DNA of 64,000 nucleotides, taken from Obelidium mucronatum. Its lineage: Eukaryota; Chytridiomycota; Chytridiomycetes; Chytridiales; Chytriomycetaceae. The stretch spans positions 248,001 to 312,000 of the forward strand of contig JAIVFH010000008.1 of NCBI GenBank assembly GCA_025765595.1, given 5' to 3'. Below are positions 32,601 through 44,701 of this stretch, one piece after another. The position numbers and the translations under genes were made by a program. Under the pieces are notes generated by a model that saw only the letters and a program-made list of their open reading frames with translations, did no database searches and was not told the DNA's origin. Every line of letters starts with the position of its first letter. The stretch's first letter is position 1.

Positions 32601-35600
32601 ACCAGCGTGCATTCTTCGCCATATCTTGACAACTAATTTGGAAGCTTCGTTGGTTCCACGCCATTCCTGTCGCGGCTCCAACTGCGGAAAACTTCAGCAA
32701 GCGGTCGTAGTCTTTTCCAGTTGTTGACATTCCGATTTTGAACACTTCAAATGCCGTTTCAGTGGGGATTGTCAGAAGACTCCCAAAGGCAAGGTTCTGA
32801 TCAATAAATCTGGAGCTGAAAACATTTTCCGCCAAATTCCGGACGAGCTGAATATGCCCACGACTGTCTTCGTCAAGAACTTCTTCCGATAAAATTCTCT
32901 CACGCAAAGTTCCAGTAGAACGAATGCGCAGTTCGATCGAACGATGCCACATTTTCAAAGCCGCGATTAAAACGCGATTACTTTTCAAATAAACAGCTAG
33001 CTCTTGTCCTGATGCGATTGGGTCGCATACCGTAGCAACCCCTTTGTTCTTACCTTTGCCTTTTGCTGGGGATGCCAATGCCGCTGCGGTGCCTCCAATT
33101 CTCTCTTGCTTGTCCGCCTCCGCCTGGCGTGTTACAGCTGAGGCGAGATCCAAAACATATTCTGTTGCCAGACCCATGGCTTTTTCAGTAGGAAGTACCA
33201 AACCTCCTTCATGATAGTGCTCATCAAAAAGAGACGCCCCAAAATTATCGCCAATGCTGGCGACATCCAGATCCAATGAACGATCCGAGAGCTTCGTGGA
33301 AAGAGACCATTTCACTGGAAAGGAAGATGTGCATGCGATTGATGGTGATGTGCTGGGGTTTGAGGTTGATGAACCAGGCCCTTCTGGAAACCTTTTCTCA
33401 TGGTTGCTTGACAGCAAAGTTCCATAGTCACCAGCGTCACATTGCGTAAAAACTGCGTGCAGTATCTCATAGTTCTTGAAATCATCCAAACAATCTGTGA
33501 GATGCCAATAATGATCAGTGTCAAACAAAGAGATAAACCAGAGACCTACCTCCAATCAACTCCTCCCCGCATGTAGCAAGCGCTTTTTGTGATAGCTCCA
33601 TTATCCATTTCGTCAAGCGAAAATTAGTCTAATCAATGCAAATTAACTAAGGAATCAATGAAAAAGAGATATGTACTCTAGATTCCTTGAGATCTTTAAA
33701 AACTTCTTTGTTTTCCGCTGCATAGGACGTTAACAAAAGAGAGATATTTTTCAGAGTTTCCGCAGTTATGGCGTCGGGTGATTTTTCAAATAATTCCTGA
33801 AACAAACATCAGCCACAAAACAAAATTTAAATCAAGCGCACTTTGCAAAGTAGAAGTGCTGTTTTGACGTCTCCATTTCGTGCAGCTTCTTCTGCGATAA
33901 TTCCATCTAAGGAACAGCGCTCAAACCCAAGTAACTCAGCCAGACGATACAATTCGGTTCGAGAAAATTCAGCAGTTAATGATGTGGGTGTACTCTAAGA
34001 ACCCTGCAAATTAAAGCGTGCTCCTTCATAAAAAAAATCAGCAACAACTCAACTGTGCCCTTCCTTGGCTCCGGCCCATACTTGAAAACTTCCTTTGCAA
34101 ATCGATTCAACACAACTCTTCGCGCTACTTCGTCGTGTCTATAAACGGCGAGGCTGATTCGGATGTCAAATTCAAACGAAAGTTCCTTCAAGTTCTTGAG
34201 AGCCTTCACTGTCTCAACAGAACAGATTGAATTACTCATCTCCAAAGCCGCCAAATGCGACGCAATTAAATTTTGCTGTTGGACACCGTGAATACTTGAT
34301 TTCGGAACAGTTTGGTTCCTGAATTCTTCGTTAAAGTCGGTTTTGACGCTTTGGATGAGGCAGGACAGCTGTATTGCTGCTGTGACAGACCAGGTGAAGC
34401 ACTCCTTGCTGGAAGAAACCAAGCGAACTTTTTGCATGTATGCGGCGGTTTTAGAATGAATCTGAAACCCTAGCAAAACTCGAGAGAATATCCTACCCAT
34501 CTTTCTCTTCTTCAGTCACTGCACATTCCATAACCTCCAGAAGCCAGCTCATAATTTCACCTCCAACCGTTAAAATATCACCCAAATCCAATGCAAGTTC
34601 AATATCCAGCTGTTTGTCCACTTCGGACTGTGTTGCGTCTTGTGGCAGTTCTGCCTTGGTATACTCATAGCCTGTTTTCAATAGCAAAAGGCCCCGGTCT
34701 AATTCTCCCCCCTCAAGCAGATTTTGAAGTCGGATAATATATGCATCGAGTTTAGAGACTTGCGGGTAGATTGAAACAATCTGACGAAAAAAAGTATAAG
34801 TTAACAAGCTACTGTCATCTCTCCAAACCTGCATTGCCTCCTTCATTGCAGAAGCAGAGTCCAGCTTTCCCAAAAGAAACATCAGTAAAGCTATTTCAAA
34901 ACGAAATAAGTTATGATAAATAAATGAATTGCAGATATTCAACCTTTAGACTTTGAAACATCAGAAATATTGAAATGCCCTGCCCCGTGATTGAGCAAAG
35001 TACGCTTCAGTCTCATTAATCGATACTGCTCGACTATTTCTTGGTATTGAATCAACGATGTGTCTTTTAATGCCTAGACGCCCATTAACGAAAAGAGGTT
35101 TTCCAAGCAGTTTTTCCAAACCTCAATAATTTCAGTTTCAATTTTATCACTCCATGGTATGGGGGTCCGATACATTAATTCAAGGAGAATTGATGATTTA
35201 ATAGACGTGTTTGAAAAGAAATTCGAAATCGCAAGCACTCGGGTCTCCCACGGCCCTTTATCACAAATTAGTGAATCAGAAATTATTAAGCCGCCTTCCA
35301 TAAATGTGATATGAATACCTCCAGCGAGTATTTTTCCCATGCTGACTGCGATCGATTATCATATTAATCTTAATAATTGCCACGAAATGGATTCTTACCT
35401 GACTTATCCATCACTTCCAAACAATATTCCTTCAACAGAGAGTCAAAGTCAAGATGATGCCTGACGGCGTATGGGCGAAAGTGATGCGCAATTGCGTCAG
35501 GCAGCAGCTCATAAGCAGCAACTCGATCCAGTAAATCAAGAGCTGTTGTGATAAGAGTTAAGTTTTTTGTCCGAAAATATTACAATCGAACCGATGGAGC

Positions 35601-38453
35601 TGGGGCTAGACTGATGATACTCGGATAATACAACTTTGAAATCCATTACATCCTAAATTAAGGCCTCATTAACATCCCTACCCCCTGCACAGTCAATCGA
35701 TATTAAAAGCTTATACCCAGAGATAAACAAGATCTTCCAAATGGCTCTTCAATTTCAAAAAGTCGTCTTTTCCGCTCCATGCGTTGAAGCCAAACGTAGA
35801 AATTTCACTCTTTTGAGCAAATGATATCGTATTCTGCACATAATACCCAGGAGTTACAGGTTTCACTGCTTCGAAGCTTTTTCCTTTAGCTTTTGTTGAA
35901 GATTTCTTTGAAGAATCCAAGAGGGAAATAAGAGTGAGGGCTTCATGTGGGCGGGATTGATTTGCCTCTATGACATGAGCTCGTAGTTGAATCCATTCGG
36001 CTAATGCAATACTGAAAATTTGTAAGCCATTTGGTGATCCAGCTCTTAAAAATAGAGGTTCCTCACAACAAGTCGATTGACACAATGTTTGGAATAATAT
36101 CCACTTCCAACCAAGAAATCAATTCCCGAACTGAAGCGGCCTCCGGCAAAGAATTCAAAATAATCATCAAATGGTCCATCAAGCCATCATCTGACGATTT
36201 TTTTAAGGTTTAACACTTCAAAAATACATTCGGACACAGACCTGCACAATGGCGCCGCCACATGAACACAACAGACTTTAAATCCCCCCTCGAAATGCGA
36301 TCCTGCAATACATCCACCAAGTTAGCGGTTCGAAAGGACTGCCAAAGGGATCCGTCGAAAGCAAGTCCGCATGGTGATAAAGCGGAGGAAAGGCTATTGT
36401 CACTTGTGGAATTAATTATGGATGGATCGCCTCTCCGAATTCCGTCGTGAAGCGAAAGAGTTTGGAATGTTCCAAGACGATGGATCGCCTGCTGAACCGA
36501 AACTTTCAAGTCTTCTGTCATCAAATAGCTGCTGCTACTTTCTTTGACATGGCGACCGCGCGCATAGGATAACAAGAGGTGAGTTACTTTGTGCGATCCC
36601 AACGCGGCATCGAGACAGAGTCGCAAGCAAAACACTTCATCCTATAAGGTCCACGGCGGCCGAAAAAGATGTGTTACCGTAATATGAATGCATAGCGATG
36701 CATACCTCAATTTGATCCAGATCCTTCAAAATGGCTTCTATGTTCTCAACGGACACCAATTGCGATTTTATCGCGTTTGACAGCTTGGATTTTAACAGAA
36801 ACTAACCGTGATGCATTGATTAATTCATGTTATTCTGTGGCAAAGAGTTCTCTTTTACCTGCATATCCAAACCAAACTGCTCCGAAAACTGGACAGCCTC
36901 GCCAAACTTGTCCATTTCAATTAATGAACGGATCTTGTGTGACGGATCTGTTTCAGACAGAGAGTAAATGTTGATTCTCATTGGATTTTCTGCCGAAGTG
37001 GATTCCCTTTCTGCAAAATACATTCGCAGTTTTTCACTCGCAGGCTTGTTCTTATCCCTGCCGTCTTCCATGGCATGTGAAATGGGGCCGCGTTGAATCA
37101 GCCAACAATCTGCCAACACTTCGACGCTATGTGTAACAGTATTGGTGGGAAGAGATATAACCTGAATGCACCGTGATCCCGAATCAGAAGCGTCGGGAGC
37201 CAAAAGAGTTAAAATATTAAATGAATTAAATCTTGCGCTATTTTGCGAATTCTTAGGCATCAATGATTGACTGGGTAGAATCATTAAGTCCGAGACTCGG
37301 TTGCTTGTGTACTTGTTGAGCAAAATGAGTCTAGAAATGTTAAAAAAGGAATTCGTTAGAAAATTGCGAAGGTCGCCATTAGTTGGTCGTTCCCACCTCT
37401 TAAAATCCCAAAGGGAAATATATCCAGAGCTCTCGAGTAAAACCAAGTATTTCCCAAATATATCAGTTTGCAGCTTTAAGAACATTATCCAGCAAGCTTT
37501 CAGTTATCGAATCCCGCAAAACGGTGTTGCCGCCGCGTCCATAGCTATCCCAAATCGAAAGTGGATATTTCCCTGATAATTGCATGGTATTTAATACGCT
37601 TAAACTGTGATCATGGGTATATTAACCTGAGCCTGCAACGAACAATGCTGATGTGGAAGAAAAGTCGCCTCGCCAAGGAAGAATTGAAACAATATCCTGA
37701 ATGCATCCGTTTGACTCTTTACTTAAATTCAGCACTTCTATCGAAATAGAAGCCTGCGCCTGTGCACCCAAGTCCGTGTCATTTGAGGCAATAGCCTGTT
37801 CTAGCCGACTGAAATTGATATTTGAGAATCTGAGCAGAACCAAGGACTCCAGCACCAAAACCAGTTCATCACTATGCACAAATCCAACCAATTTAATTCC
37901 CCATCCTCTTTCAAGTCCCTCCGCCTGCAGTAACGCTTTCAAATCCAGTGACAATGCGACTAAACAACTCTCAACATGGATAAAATGGACCAAGCCGCTT
38001 TTGTCGCCAACAGCAAGAAAAGACGCGTCGAAATTGAAGGCTGAATGTGTTGCTTCTGTTTGCAAGCTGATTGTTGCTTTGTGTGTTTGGGTTTGGGATT
38101 GGTCCGCGTCATCAAATAGGAAGGTTGAAGTGCCAACAGCCAAGCAGAGAAGCGACTCAGACTGACAACCAACTACTTGCACTGCCTCCTGCCAAGCGAA
38201 TTGAGTTTAATTCAATTGAGCAAGCAGAACTTCTGAAGACGAAAAAGGTCACCAGTGGACGTGAACTGTGACTCTGCGAGAGACTAGCAACAGCCTCGGT
38301 CTTGTACACCACTGGCCCAGTTCCGTCGCTCAGTCCAATGCTCGAAAAGCGCGTTTCTCGGTGCGCTGCTTCGGCCCCGAGAGAGACAAACCACGCTGAT
38401 TCTTCGTCAGAGTCGCTTGTCAACATGATTCTGATGTCTTTATGAAACATCAA
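29649..38453 (-). CDS. KNTC1: KNTC1/ROD-like kinetochore protein (RZZ complex)
   Basis: One long gene with about 17 exons separated by short introns, giving roughly 2,300-2,400 residues, close to animal KNTC1. The N-terminal beta-propeller region contains FLAVGDKSGLVHFIHVES. It is followed by KFGEAVQFSEQFGLDMQ, RISRGDLKSVVFMWRRHCAG, CSPYDYERVSFVYNQILRLD with NYTRRIPPN, and the Rod C-terminal region with VQLGMQFFLMGAYNPTSKIQ, LWLNHGGEPKVVQLICNLSL and DYGILDLTLWENALKRLV. These match human KNTC1 in order and spacing. ROD with ZW10 and Zwilch recruits dynein and Mad1-Mad2 to unattached kinetochores. The last exon ends at 29649 (EIVARVQEAESVF). The start is one of two adjacent ATGs at 38450-38453. 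Internal exon edges are approximate. Confidence 0.9.
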
Positions 38454-38590
38454 CTGACAAGAAACATCACAACCAGATGCGCTTCTTCAAAAAGAGAATC
38501 AAAGAGCGAGGCCAGATGATTGTAAACTAAATAAAGTTATTCATTCATCTCTTGGAAAACATAAGTGCTTCAAACCACGCCATTTGCTCC

Positions 38591-39136
38591 ATGGAGCACA
38601 GCTACATAGTATTTAGTTTTTCGCAGTCTAGTCCGATTATTCGAATGAAGTCATCAGCAGTGCTCAAAACCCTTCTGGTGGCCACGAATATTGTCCCCTT
38701 CAGCCTGTATTCTCAGACAATTGTGTTTGCCCTTATCATCTACTACAAAAGCTCCACCACCTTACAGAATCTATTCGGTTCAATATATACGGTAATTTGC
38801 GCCGTAAAGGTGGCATTCATTCTCTTGTTTGACTGTTTCTTGTCGCAGTGTTGGACTGATTTTTCGTTAAAACCCATTGCGCGACATGGAATCGCGTCCT
38901 GTTCATTTGCTTTTTTTGATTCAATGTACGGGGGTATGCTGGCAGCGGACTCTCCTGATGGGGGCCGCAATTTGGAATCCTTACTCTACCTTTGTTTTGC
39001 ATCAATGTGGGCGTCTTTGGTCCTCATGAAAGCTCGATTAGTGAACTTCGAGAAGGGGCAGAATGAGGCTGGGGGTATTCCACCTGGCGCGCTTGAGGAA
39101 CTCGTTAAAGAAAGTGAAAAGAGCCTGAATAATTAA
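38591..39136 (+). CDS. Hypothetical multi-pass membrane protein
   Basis: Single exon, 181 residues from the first ATG of the frame. Three or four hydrophobic segments are visible (TLLVATNIVPFSLYSQTIVF, IYTVICAVKVAFILLFDCFL, LLYLCFASMWASLVLMKARL). The tail is hydrophilic (LVNFEKGQNEAGG...ESEKSLNN). An alternative start is MKSSAVLK at about 38645. No family is recognised. It is divergent from KNTC1, with 137 bp between the starts. Confidence 0.6.
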   Translation: MEHSYIVFSFSQSSPIIRMKSSAVLKTLLVATNIVPFSLYSQTIVFALIIYYKSSTTLQNLFGSIYTVICAVKVAFILLFDCFLSQCWTDFSLKPIARHGIASCSFAFFDSMYGGMLAADSPDGGRNLESLLYLCFASMWASLVLMKARLVNFEKGQNEAGGIPPGALEELVKESEKSLNN

Positions 39137-39280
39137 TCAGTTGGTTAACAATCGCTCAAGTCGGTTGCTCAATCGCAACTACATGAATTATTTTGTTTTG
39201 GGAAGTTTGTCGGAGTCGAGCAACCAAGCAGGTGAAATAAAGTACCACCCATACAAACACACCAAAACTGCATACTGCTT

Positions 39281-42234
39281 ATGATTGAGCATTTCAACGG
39301 TCAAGGTGCTTTTCCCCTTGTTGGATTATCCTCTGTTATTTCTCAATCGGATTCCATTCTCTTTCGACAGACTACACCAAGCTATTTGCTCAGCTGTCGA
39401 AAGCACGACGGAGATTTATTGACGAGGTATTCTTCTAGCGGTATTTAGTGGCCAGTCTTCAGTTGCCTGATGCTTTGCAATCCAGACGTTTCCTCCATCA
39501 GATGTCTCTCTGTATGGAACGGCCAAAACTACCAACAGAGAAGATATTGTGTGGACAAGAGCATGCGAACTGGCAGCTGCCCCGAGACTATTCGAAAACA
39601 ATACAGTCACTGCCAATATATCTCCTGTAAGACGTTAAGATAAAGGACCAAACATCGATATACTTGACTGATATTATCTCCTCAAAAGGGTCTCTTGGGT
39701 GCCCATTGGCTCGTGTCAGCTGTAGCAGCAATGACAATCCACCCCACACTCTTGGACAAAGCTGTTCCTGAAGTGGCTGAGCAGGACTGGATCAACGACT
39801 GGGACGCGAGGAAACGCGGTAATTACTACAAAGGATATCACAGAAGTCCGGATTTGCATCCTGGAATATTCCGTTTCCGTTTCTTTCAGTTTGGAAAATG
39901 GGTCGAGGTTGTTGTGGATGACTTGCTTCCATGCACTCGAGAAGGGGAGCTTATTTATGCACGCTCTAAAAGTACGTATTGGAGTATCATCTAATTTTTG
40001 TCTTTCGGGAATGTTTTTATGAATCGGTTTTACCAGATCGCTCCGAGTTTGGAATTTCGCTTCTCGAAAAAGCATATGCAAAACTGTTCCATGGCTCATA
40101 CGCGTCCATCTCAACTGGCCTACCGACTGGAGCATTTGTTGATTTATCTGGAAATGTTCCAGAGCAGATAGATTTGAGGTCCAGTGACGCTATGGCTGAA
40201 TTCCGGAATCCAGCTGGTTCGTCTACCTCAGCTACTTCTGGAACGCTTCAACGACCCACCAGCCAGTACGACCGCCTCTTTGAATTTCTTGCAAAAGAGA
40301 TACAGGCGGGATCTCTTGTCAGCTGCTCAATGAAAAATTCTGAAAACAACAGTGACCGACACACCAACGAACAGGGAATTCTGTATGGACACTCATACGC
40401 CATCACTGGCGTGCTTCATGTCAAAATTCGAATGTCCAATATGCGTCGAAGGCCTGTTTCTCTTGTGAAACTCCGAAATCCGTGGGGGGTTCTCAGTGGA
40501 CAGAATGGAGGTGGATATACTGGGGCATGGGCAGCCTGGAGTGATGAATGGCAGCTTGTGACAAAGCAAGAGCTCAAAAGGCTGAATTTGAATGCAGATA
40601 ATAATGGTGCTTTCTTCATGAGTTTCGAGGTATTTTTGTTTCATAAGATATTCCAGAAGGCATTTACCTGTTGCCCACAGGATTTCATCAAGTACTTTAC
40701 ATCAGTGATAATTTGCCGTCAAGTCGAAAAATTTGGCGGTGCTAACGCGTGGCAGTTTTACTCTGCATGGTCTGTGGCCGCCAAAACAGCTGGTGGATCT
40801 ATTCAGCAACCTGATAGCTTTCCTCAGAATCCTCAATATATTATAGACATAAACTCTCCTAGTCAAATCATGATCAGCATGATTCAAAGTAACATACCAA
40901 TGACGCCTGAATACTATCAAGCACTATCGACTGAATCTTCAACAACTACCCCACCAATATCTCGGTTGCAATCAATCTTCTCGCAACCGTCTGCAGATAC
41001 GGTATTTTCGCAAACATCTGCGTTAGAATCTCTTCAGGGGCAACCTGCACACGTAGCTCGAACACAACACCATCAGAAACCCAAACAGCCCCTCAACAGC
41101 ATTGGATTTACCATCCTTAAAGTTGAAGAAAACCGAAAATATCGAGTACACAAGCTCACATACGATGTGGCCGCCATTGTCCCATACGTGGATTCCCGGG
41201 AAATTTTCACCCGGATAAAACTAGATGTTGGTCGATATGTTCTTTTCCCGACAACTCTCCGAGCTGGCGAGGAGGGTCGATTTTTGGTCAGACTTCACAC
41301 TGATCCGTCTCCCTTGTACAACGCGGTTTCTGTCTTCCCCTTAATCAAGGACTTTCCGACTCCGCCCAAATCTATGGTAAAGCTACAAACTGTTCTCAAA
41401 TCGGCAGGCGTAAATGGAAATAATAGCATCAAGGATAAAATTGGCTGGGTACATCCCATCGGTGTCTTTCGGGCAGAAGTGGTCCAGTGTGATGGTTTGA
41501 AACGATGCATGATGTTTGGCGAGGGTGGAGCAAACCCTTATTGCGTTCTCAAATTTATGGACCTTGGGGAAGGGATGCGCGGCAAGGATTCCTTATCAAC
41601 GACAGCAACCGCTTCAGCACCGAAACCCGACAACCCGCTACCCAAAACACCAGCAGCAGCACCAGAACAGCGTCCTCAAACTTCAGTGGAATGGATGTAT
41701 AATGTTCTTAGTACACCAGCTCAAATGTTAAACCCTGCACCGCCACCGCCACCTCCACCTCCTCCAGCACCGACAGGACCACCTTCGAAATCAAAAGCGC
41801 CCGCACCTCCACCTGCAACAACATCTTTCTCTTTAAAAATCCCGCGTCACTCCCACTCACTAGCTACAACACACACGGTTAAATCCACACTATCTCCGAT
41901 ATTCAACAGCTCCTTCATGTGGGCCGTTCGAAGACCCCGTGAAGCCTCTCTTTTAATTGAAGTATGGAGCCGTCGAACTGGAGTTGGAAGCATTCGTGGT
42001 GTTGGACTTGTGGGAGACGTCTTGATGGGGTTTGTTGTTTTGGATGTTGAAGATTATGTTGGCGAAGGAAGGAGAGATCGCGCGTGGGAAGTGTGTATGG
42101 CTTTGTTGAAGCCAGACGGGTTGGCGGGACAGAATCTAACACCGCCACAACAACAGCAGCCACAAAGCGGGAAGGAAGACGTAGGGAAAATTCTCTTGAG
42201 GTTAAAGTTTGAAAGTAGTTTGGAGAATCTTTAA
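39281..42234 (+). CDS. Calpain-like protein lacking the catalytic cysteine
   Basis: Six exons (39281-39299, 39371-39426, 39486-39626, 39689-39971, 40037-40629, 40681-42234) join to 881 residues. The calpain protease core is clear: FIDETFPPSD, DIVWTRACEL, then PGLLGAHWLVSAVAAM where active calpains have QGxxGDCWFLAA. Both the oxyanion Gln and the catalytic Cys (now His) are gone. The later His (GHSYAITGV) and Asn (LRNPWG) are kept. A calpain-type beta-sandwich domain follows (about residues 440-560), then a proline-rich insert and a C2 domain (MWAVRRPREASLLIEVWSRR, GDVLMGFVVLDVEDY). This order resembles CAPN5/CAPN6; CAPN6 is likewise inactive and binds microtubules. The 51-nt fifth intron (40630-40680) is in frame and stop-free. 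Confidence 0.88.
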
Positions 42235-42277
42235 TAACATAAAACGAAAAGTGTTTTGCAATATACATAAATATATT

Positions 42278-42585
42278 CTATTTGTTATCTTTCAAAGTGT
42301 ATCGGTGCTCAGGCGGTAGCACTGTTGCTATACAAGTTCCGTTCCAAACACAGAGGAAAACGGTATCCATGTGAATCACTTCATATACTTTGAATCCTTG
42401 ACGGTCTTTTACACGATATGTGACGATATCCGGATTCAGCTCTTGGATGGCTTGGTTCATTTCAGTGAATCACTTGCTGTTAGCTGGATGTTGTATCGCT
42501 CGCGAGATCGCGTTTGGACATGATCTAGTTGGTAGAGATATCGGTCTTGTTCTGAGAGGTCCTTTCTCTTTTGTTTTGGCATTGT
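42278..42585 (-). CDS. Possible small hypothetical protein
   Basis: A frame starting MPKQKRKDLSEQDRYLYQLD at 42585 ends near 42460. It is immediately followed in another frame by MNQAIQELNPDIVTYRVKDR to a stop at 42278. The two parts could be one gene with a frameshift or unrecognised splice, or only the 60-codon downstream frame may be real. It lies only 43 bp from the end of the calpain-like gene. No family is recognised. Confidence 0.3.
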
Positions 42586-42777
42586 TTTAATTTGTGTGGT
42601 CAAGTCAACACAGCCCCATCTTGAAGCGGTACGAATTAAATAAGTGAAATTAATGAATAAAACGAATTAGATATTGATATATTGATATATGTTAGCAATT
42701 CGTAAACGGAAGAGCAAGAAAACGACAGTGACACGAAAAAAAAAGGTGAAGAGTTATGATAGATCATAATGTAAACT

Positions 42778-43209
42778 TCAAATCGCCAAGAATGCAGCAA
42801 ATGCAGCAATCGCCACTGCCTTGATATGGTCCAAGGTGTGTGAGGCAAAACTGGACTGGGTTGTTGAAGAGGATACCGCAGAAAGGGACACGGCATCTTT
42901 GCTACCTCCAGCGGCACCGCCACTTGGAGCTGGCGGTGGGGCAGTATATGTCAACGCTGGATATGGGGAAAACGAGGATCCTTTCCCAGTTGACACTTGT
43001 GTTGGGCTTGGTGTGGGGGTCTTCCTTGGGGTTGGAGTTGGAGTTGGCTTAAACTCTGTAGAAACAGAATCTTTGGCAGTATAAGGTGCGTTTGAAGTTG
43101 TTGTTGGTTTTGGAGTGTACACAGCGTTACTGGTACTTGAGGAAGCCATCGCTCCATTCACTACAGATATGGCTGAAATAGCAAGCACAACCGGTGTGAT
43201 CAAATGCAT
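42778..43209 (-). CDS. Secreted GPI-type Ser/Thr/Pro-rich surface protein
   Basis: 143 residues. The frame is open further upstream, but MHLITPVVLAISAISVVNGAMA at 43209 is a classic signal peptide, so I start there. The mature part is Thr/Ser/Pro-rich (KPTPTPTPRKTPTPSPTQ) and probably heavily O-mannosylated. The C-terminus ends in a hydrophobic run (IKAVAIAAFAAFLAI) preceded by small residues, as expected for GPI attachment. A cell-wall or surface role is inferred. It is divergent from TBCB. Confidence 0.7.
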   Translation of the reverse strand: MHLITPVVLAISAISVVNGAMASSSTSNAVYTPKPTTTSNAPYTAKDSVSTEFKPTPTPTPRKTPTPSPTQVSTGKGSSFSPYPALTYTAPPPAPSGGAAGGSKDAVSLSAVSSSTTQSSFASHTLDHIKAVAIAAFAAFLAI

Positions 43210-43465
43210 TTGTGATTTCTTACGGGGGAGTTCTTTTTTTTGTTGGCGTTTCTGGAACTCTGCTTGACTTTTTACGCGACTACTGCTTAAACGCCAATCA
43301 AAATCAAGGGTTGGTATAGATGCTAAGAACTCTAAGGATGCATTAAAATGAAATAGAATACCCAATAGAATACCAGAATCTCTCTCGATAGCCAATTGTA
43401 AAAAGACTTGACTAAGTAAAAAATGTAGAAAGGTCAAGGGTGGAAAACATAAAACTTGTCAATAA

Positions 43466-44515
43466 ATGATAGCCAACACAAACTCAATACTACACAACCC
43501 CACTGGATCCTTCAGCAACGCCATCGTTACTTTGTTTGTGTCTTCAGAAGGTGTCACGTCAGAGAGGCGCTTCGATAAGGGCCTGACAATCGCCCAGCTG
43601 AAGGTAGGGTGGCCTCTGAAACCTTTCTATCATGACCAAACCTAAAAAAAATAGCTGTTTTCATTAGGAACGCCTGGAGCCAATCACCGGAGTCCCTTGC
43701 GCCTCAATGAAAATAACTCTTTTTTCAAAGACGGATGCGCCACTGTGCTCGTTGGATGATGATGCAAAATTCCTGGGATTCTTTCCTTGCGAGAACTTTA
43801 TGCGCATTCATGTAGAGTGATTTTACGCAGTCCTTTTTTTTCTGCTGAGTGCTGTTTCTTAAAAAAGAACTTGCGTATGTTTGTGGTGATTAGGTTACAG
43901 ACACGAATCCACACAGAGTCAAGGGAGCATTCACTGATGTTTCACAGGTCAAGAAATTTGAAATCAGTGAGGAAGAATATGAAAAGAGAAATGGTAAAAA
44001 CTCATTGTATGGATGTGTGTATCTTCGCCTTAAAAATTTGTTTTTGCTTGGCAGATTCAGTACGTGCTTTCAAACAGCGAATGAAGTTGGGCCGCTTTGC
44101 TGATGGTGCAAGTACATCTGGAAGCTCAAGCACTGTCGCCGAAGATGAATACAAGGAAGATGCCGAAAAGATTAAAGTCGGAGATCGATGTCAAGTTGTT
44201 GTTGATGATGCTGGTGGCTTAGCCAAACGCGGCGTTGTGAAGTTTGTTGGTTTGACGAAATTCAAGCCTGGATACTGGGTTGGCATTGAGTATGATGAGC
44301 CGTTGGGAAAACACGATGGAAGGTTGGTTGAATGGGCACTTTTTTCTTACTGGTTGCCGTCGATTTTAATCCTTTTGTTTTTTTTTTTTAGTGTTGGAGG
44401 AGAGAAATACTTTGACGCAAAGCCCAAATATGGAGCGTTTGCTCGGCCCAACAAAGTGGAGGTGGGAGACTTTCCAGAAGAAGATTTTGATTTAGACGAT
44501 GATGAGGAAATGTGA
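43466..44515 (+). CDS. TBCB: Tubulin-folding cofactor B (CAP-Gly)
   Basis: Five exons (43466-43603, 43668-43811, about 43894-43992, 44055-44322, 44392-44515) give about 257 residues. The ubiquitin-like N-terminus is MIANTNSILHNPTGS...KGLTIAQLK, then ERLEPITGVPCASMKITLF. A linker reads VKKFEISEEEYEKRNDSVRA. The CAP-Gly domain (about residues 160-235) contains VGDRCQVVV, GVVKFVGLTKFKPGYWVGIE and YGAFARPNKVEVGDFPEED. The C-terminal acidic motif ends DDDEEM, matching the family's terminal EExx-like tail. TBCB (yeast Alf1) captures alpha-tubulin released from prefoldin/CCT and works with TBCE in heterodimer assembly. The gene is complete. Confidence 0.93.
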
Positions 44516-44701
44516 AATGAAGACTGACACTGTGTTTCTCGTTGTTTCCATTATTTAATGGATTGTGTTCAGTTTATCCAATACTTTTATTGTGTGAGAT
44601 AATCTATGTGTAAAGGGTGCAAAAACCTGCAAGAGAAGAATTACTTTTATTCACTAAGGGACAAACCAAAACCACGCAAGACAGATCTTTCCCTTTTTTT
44701 C

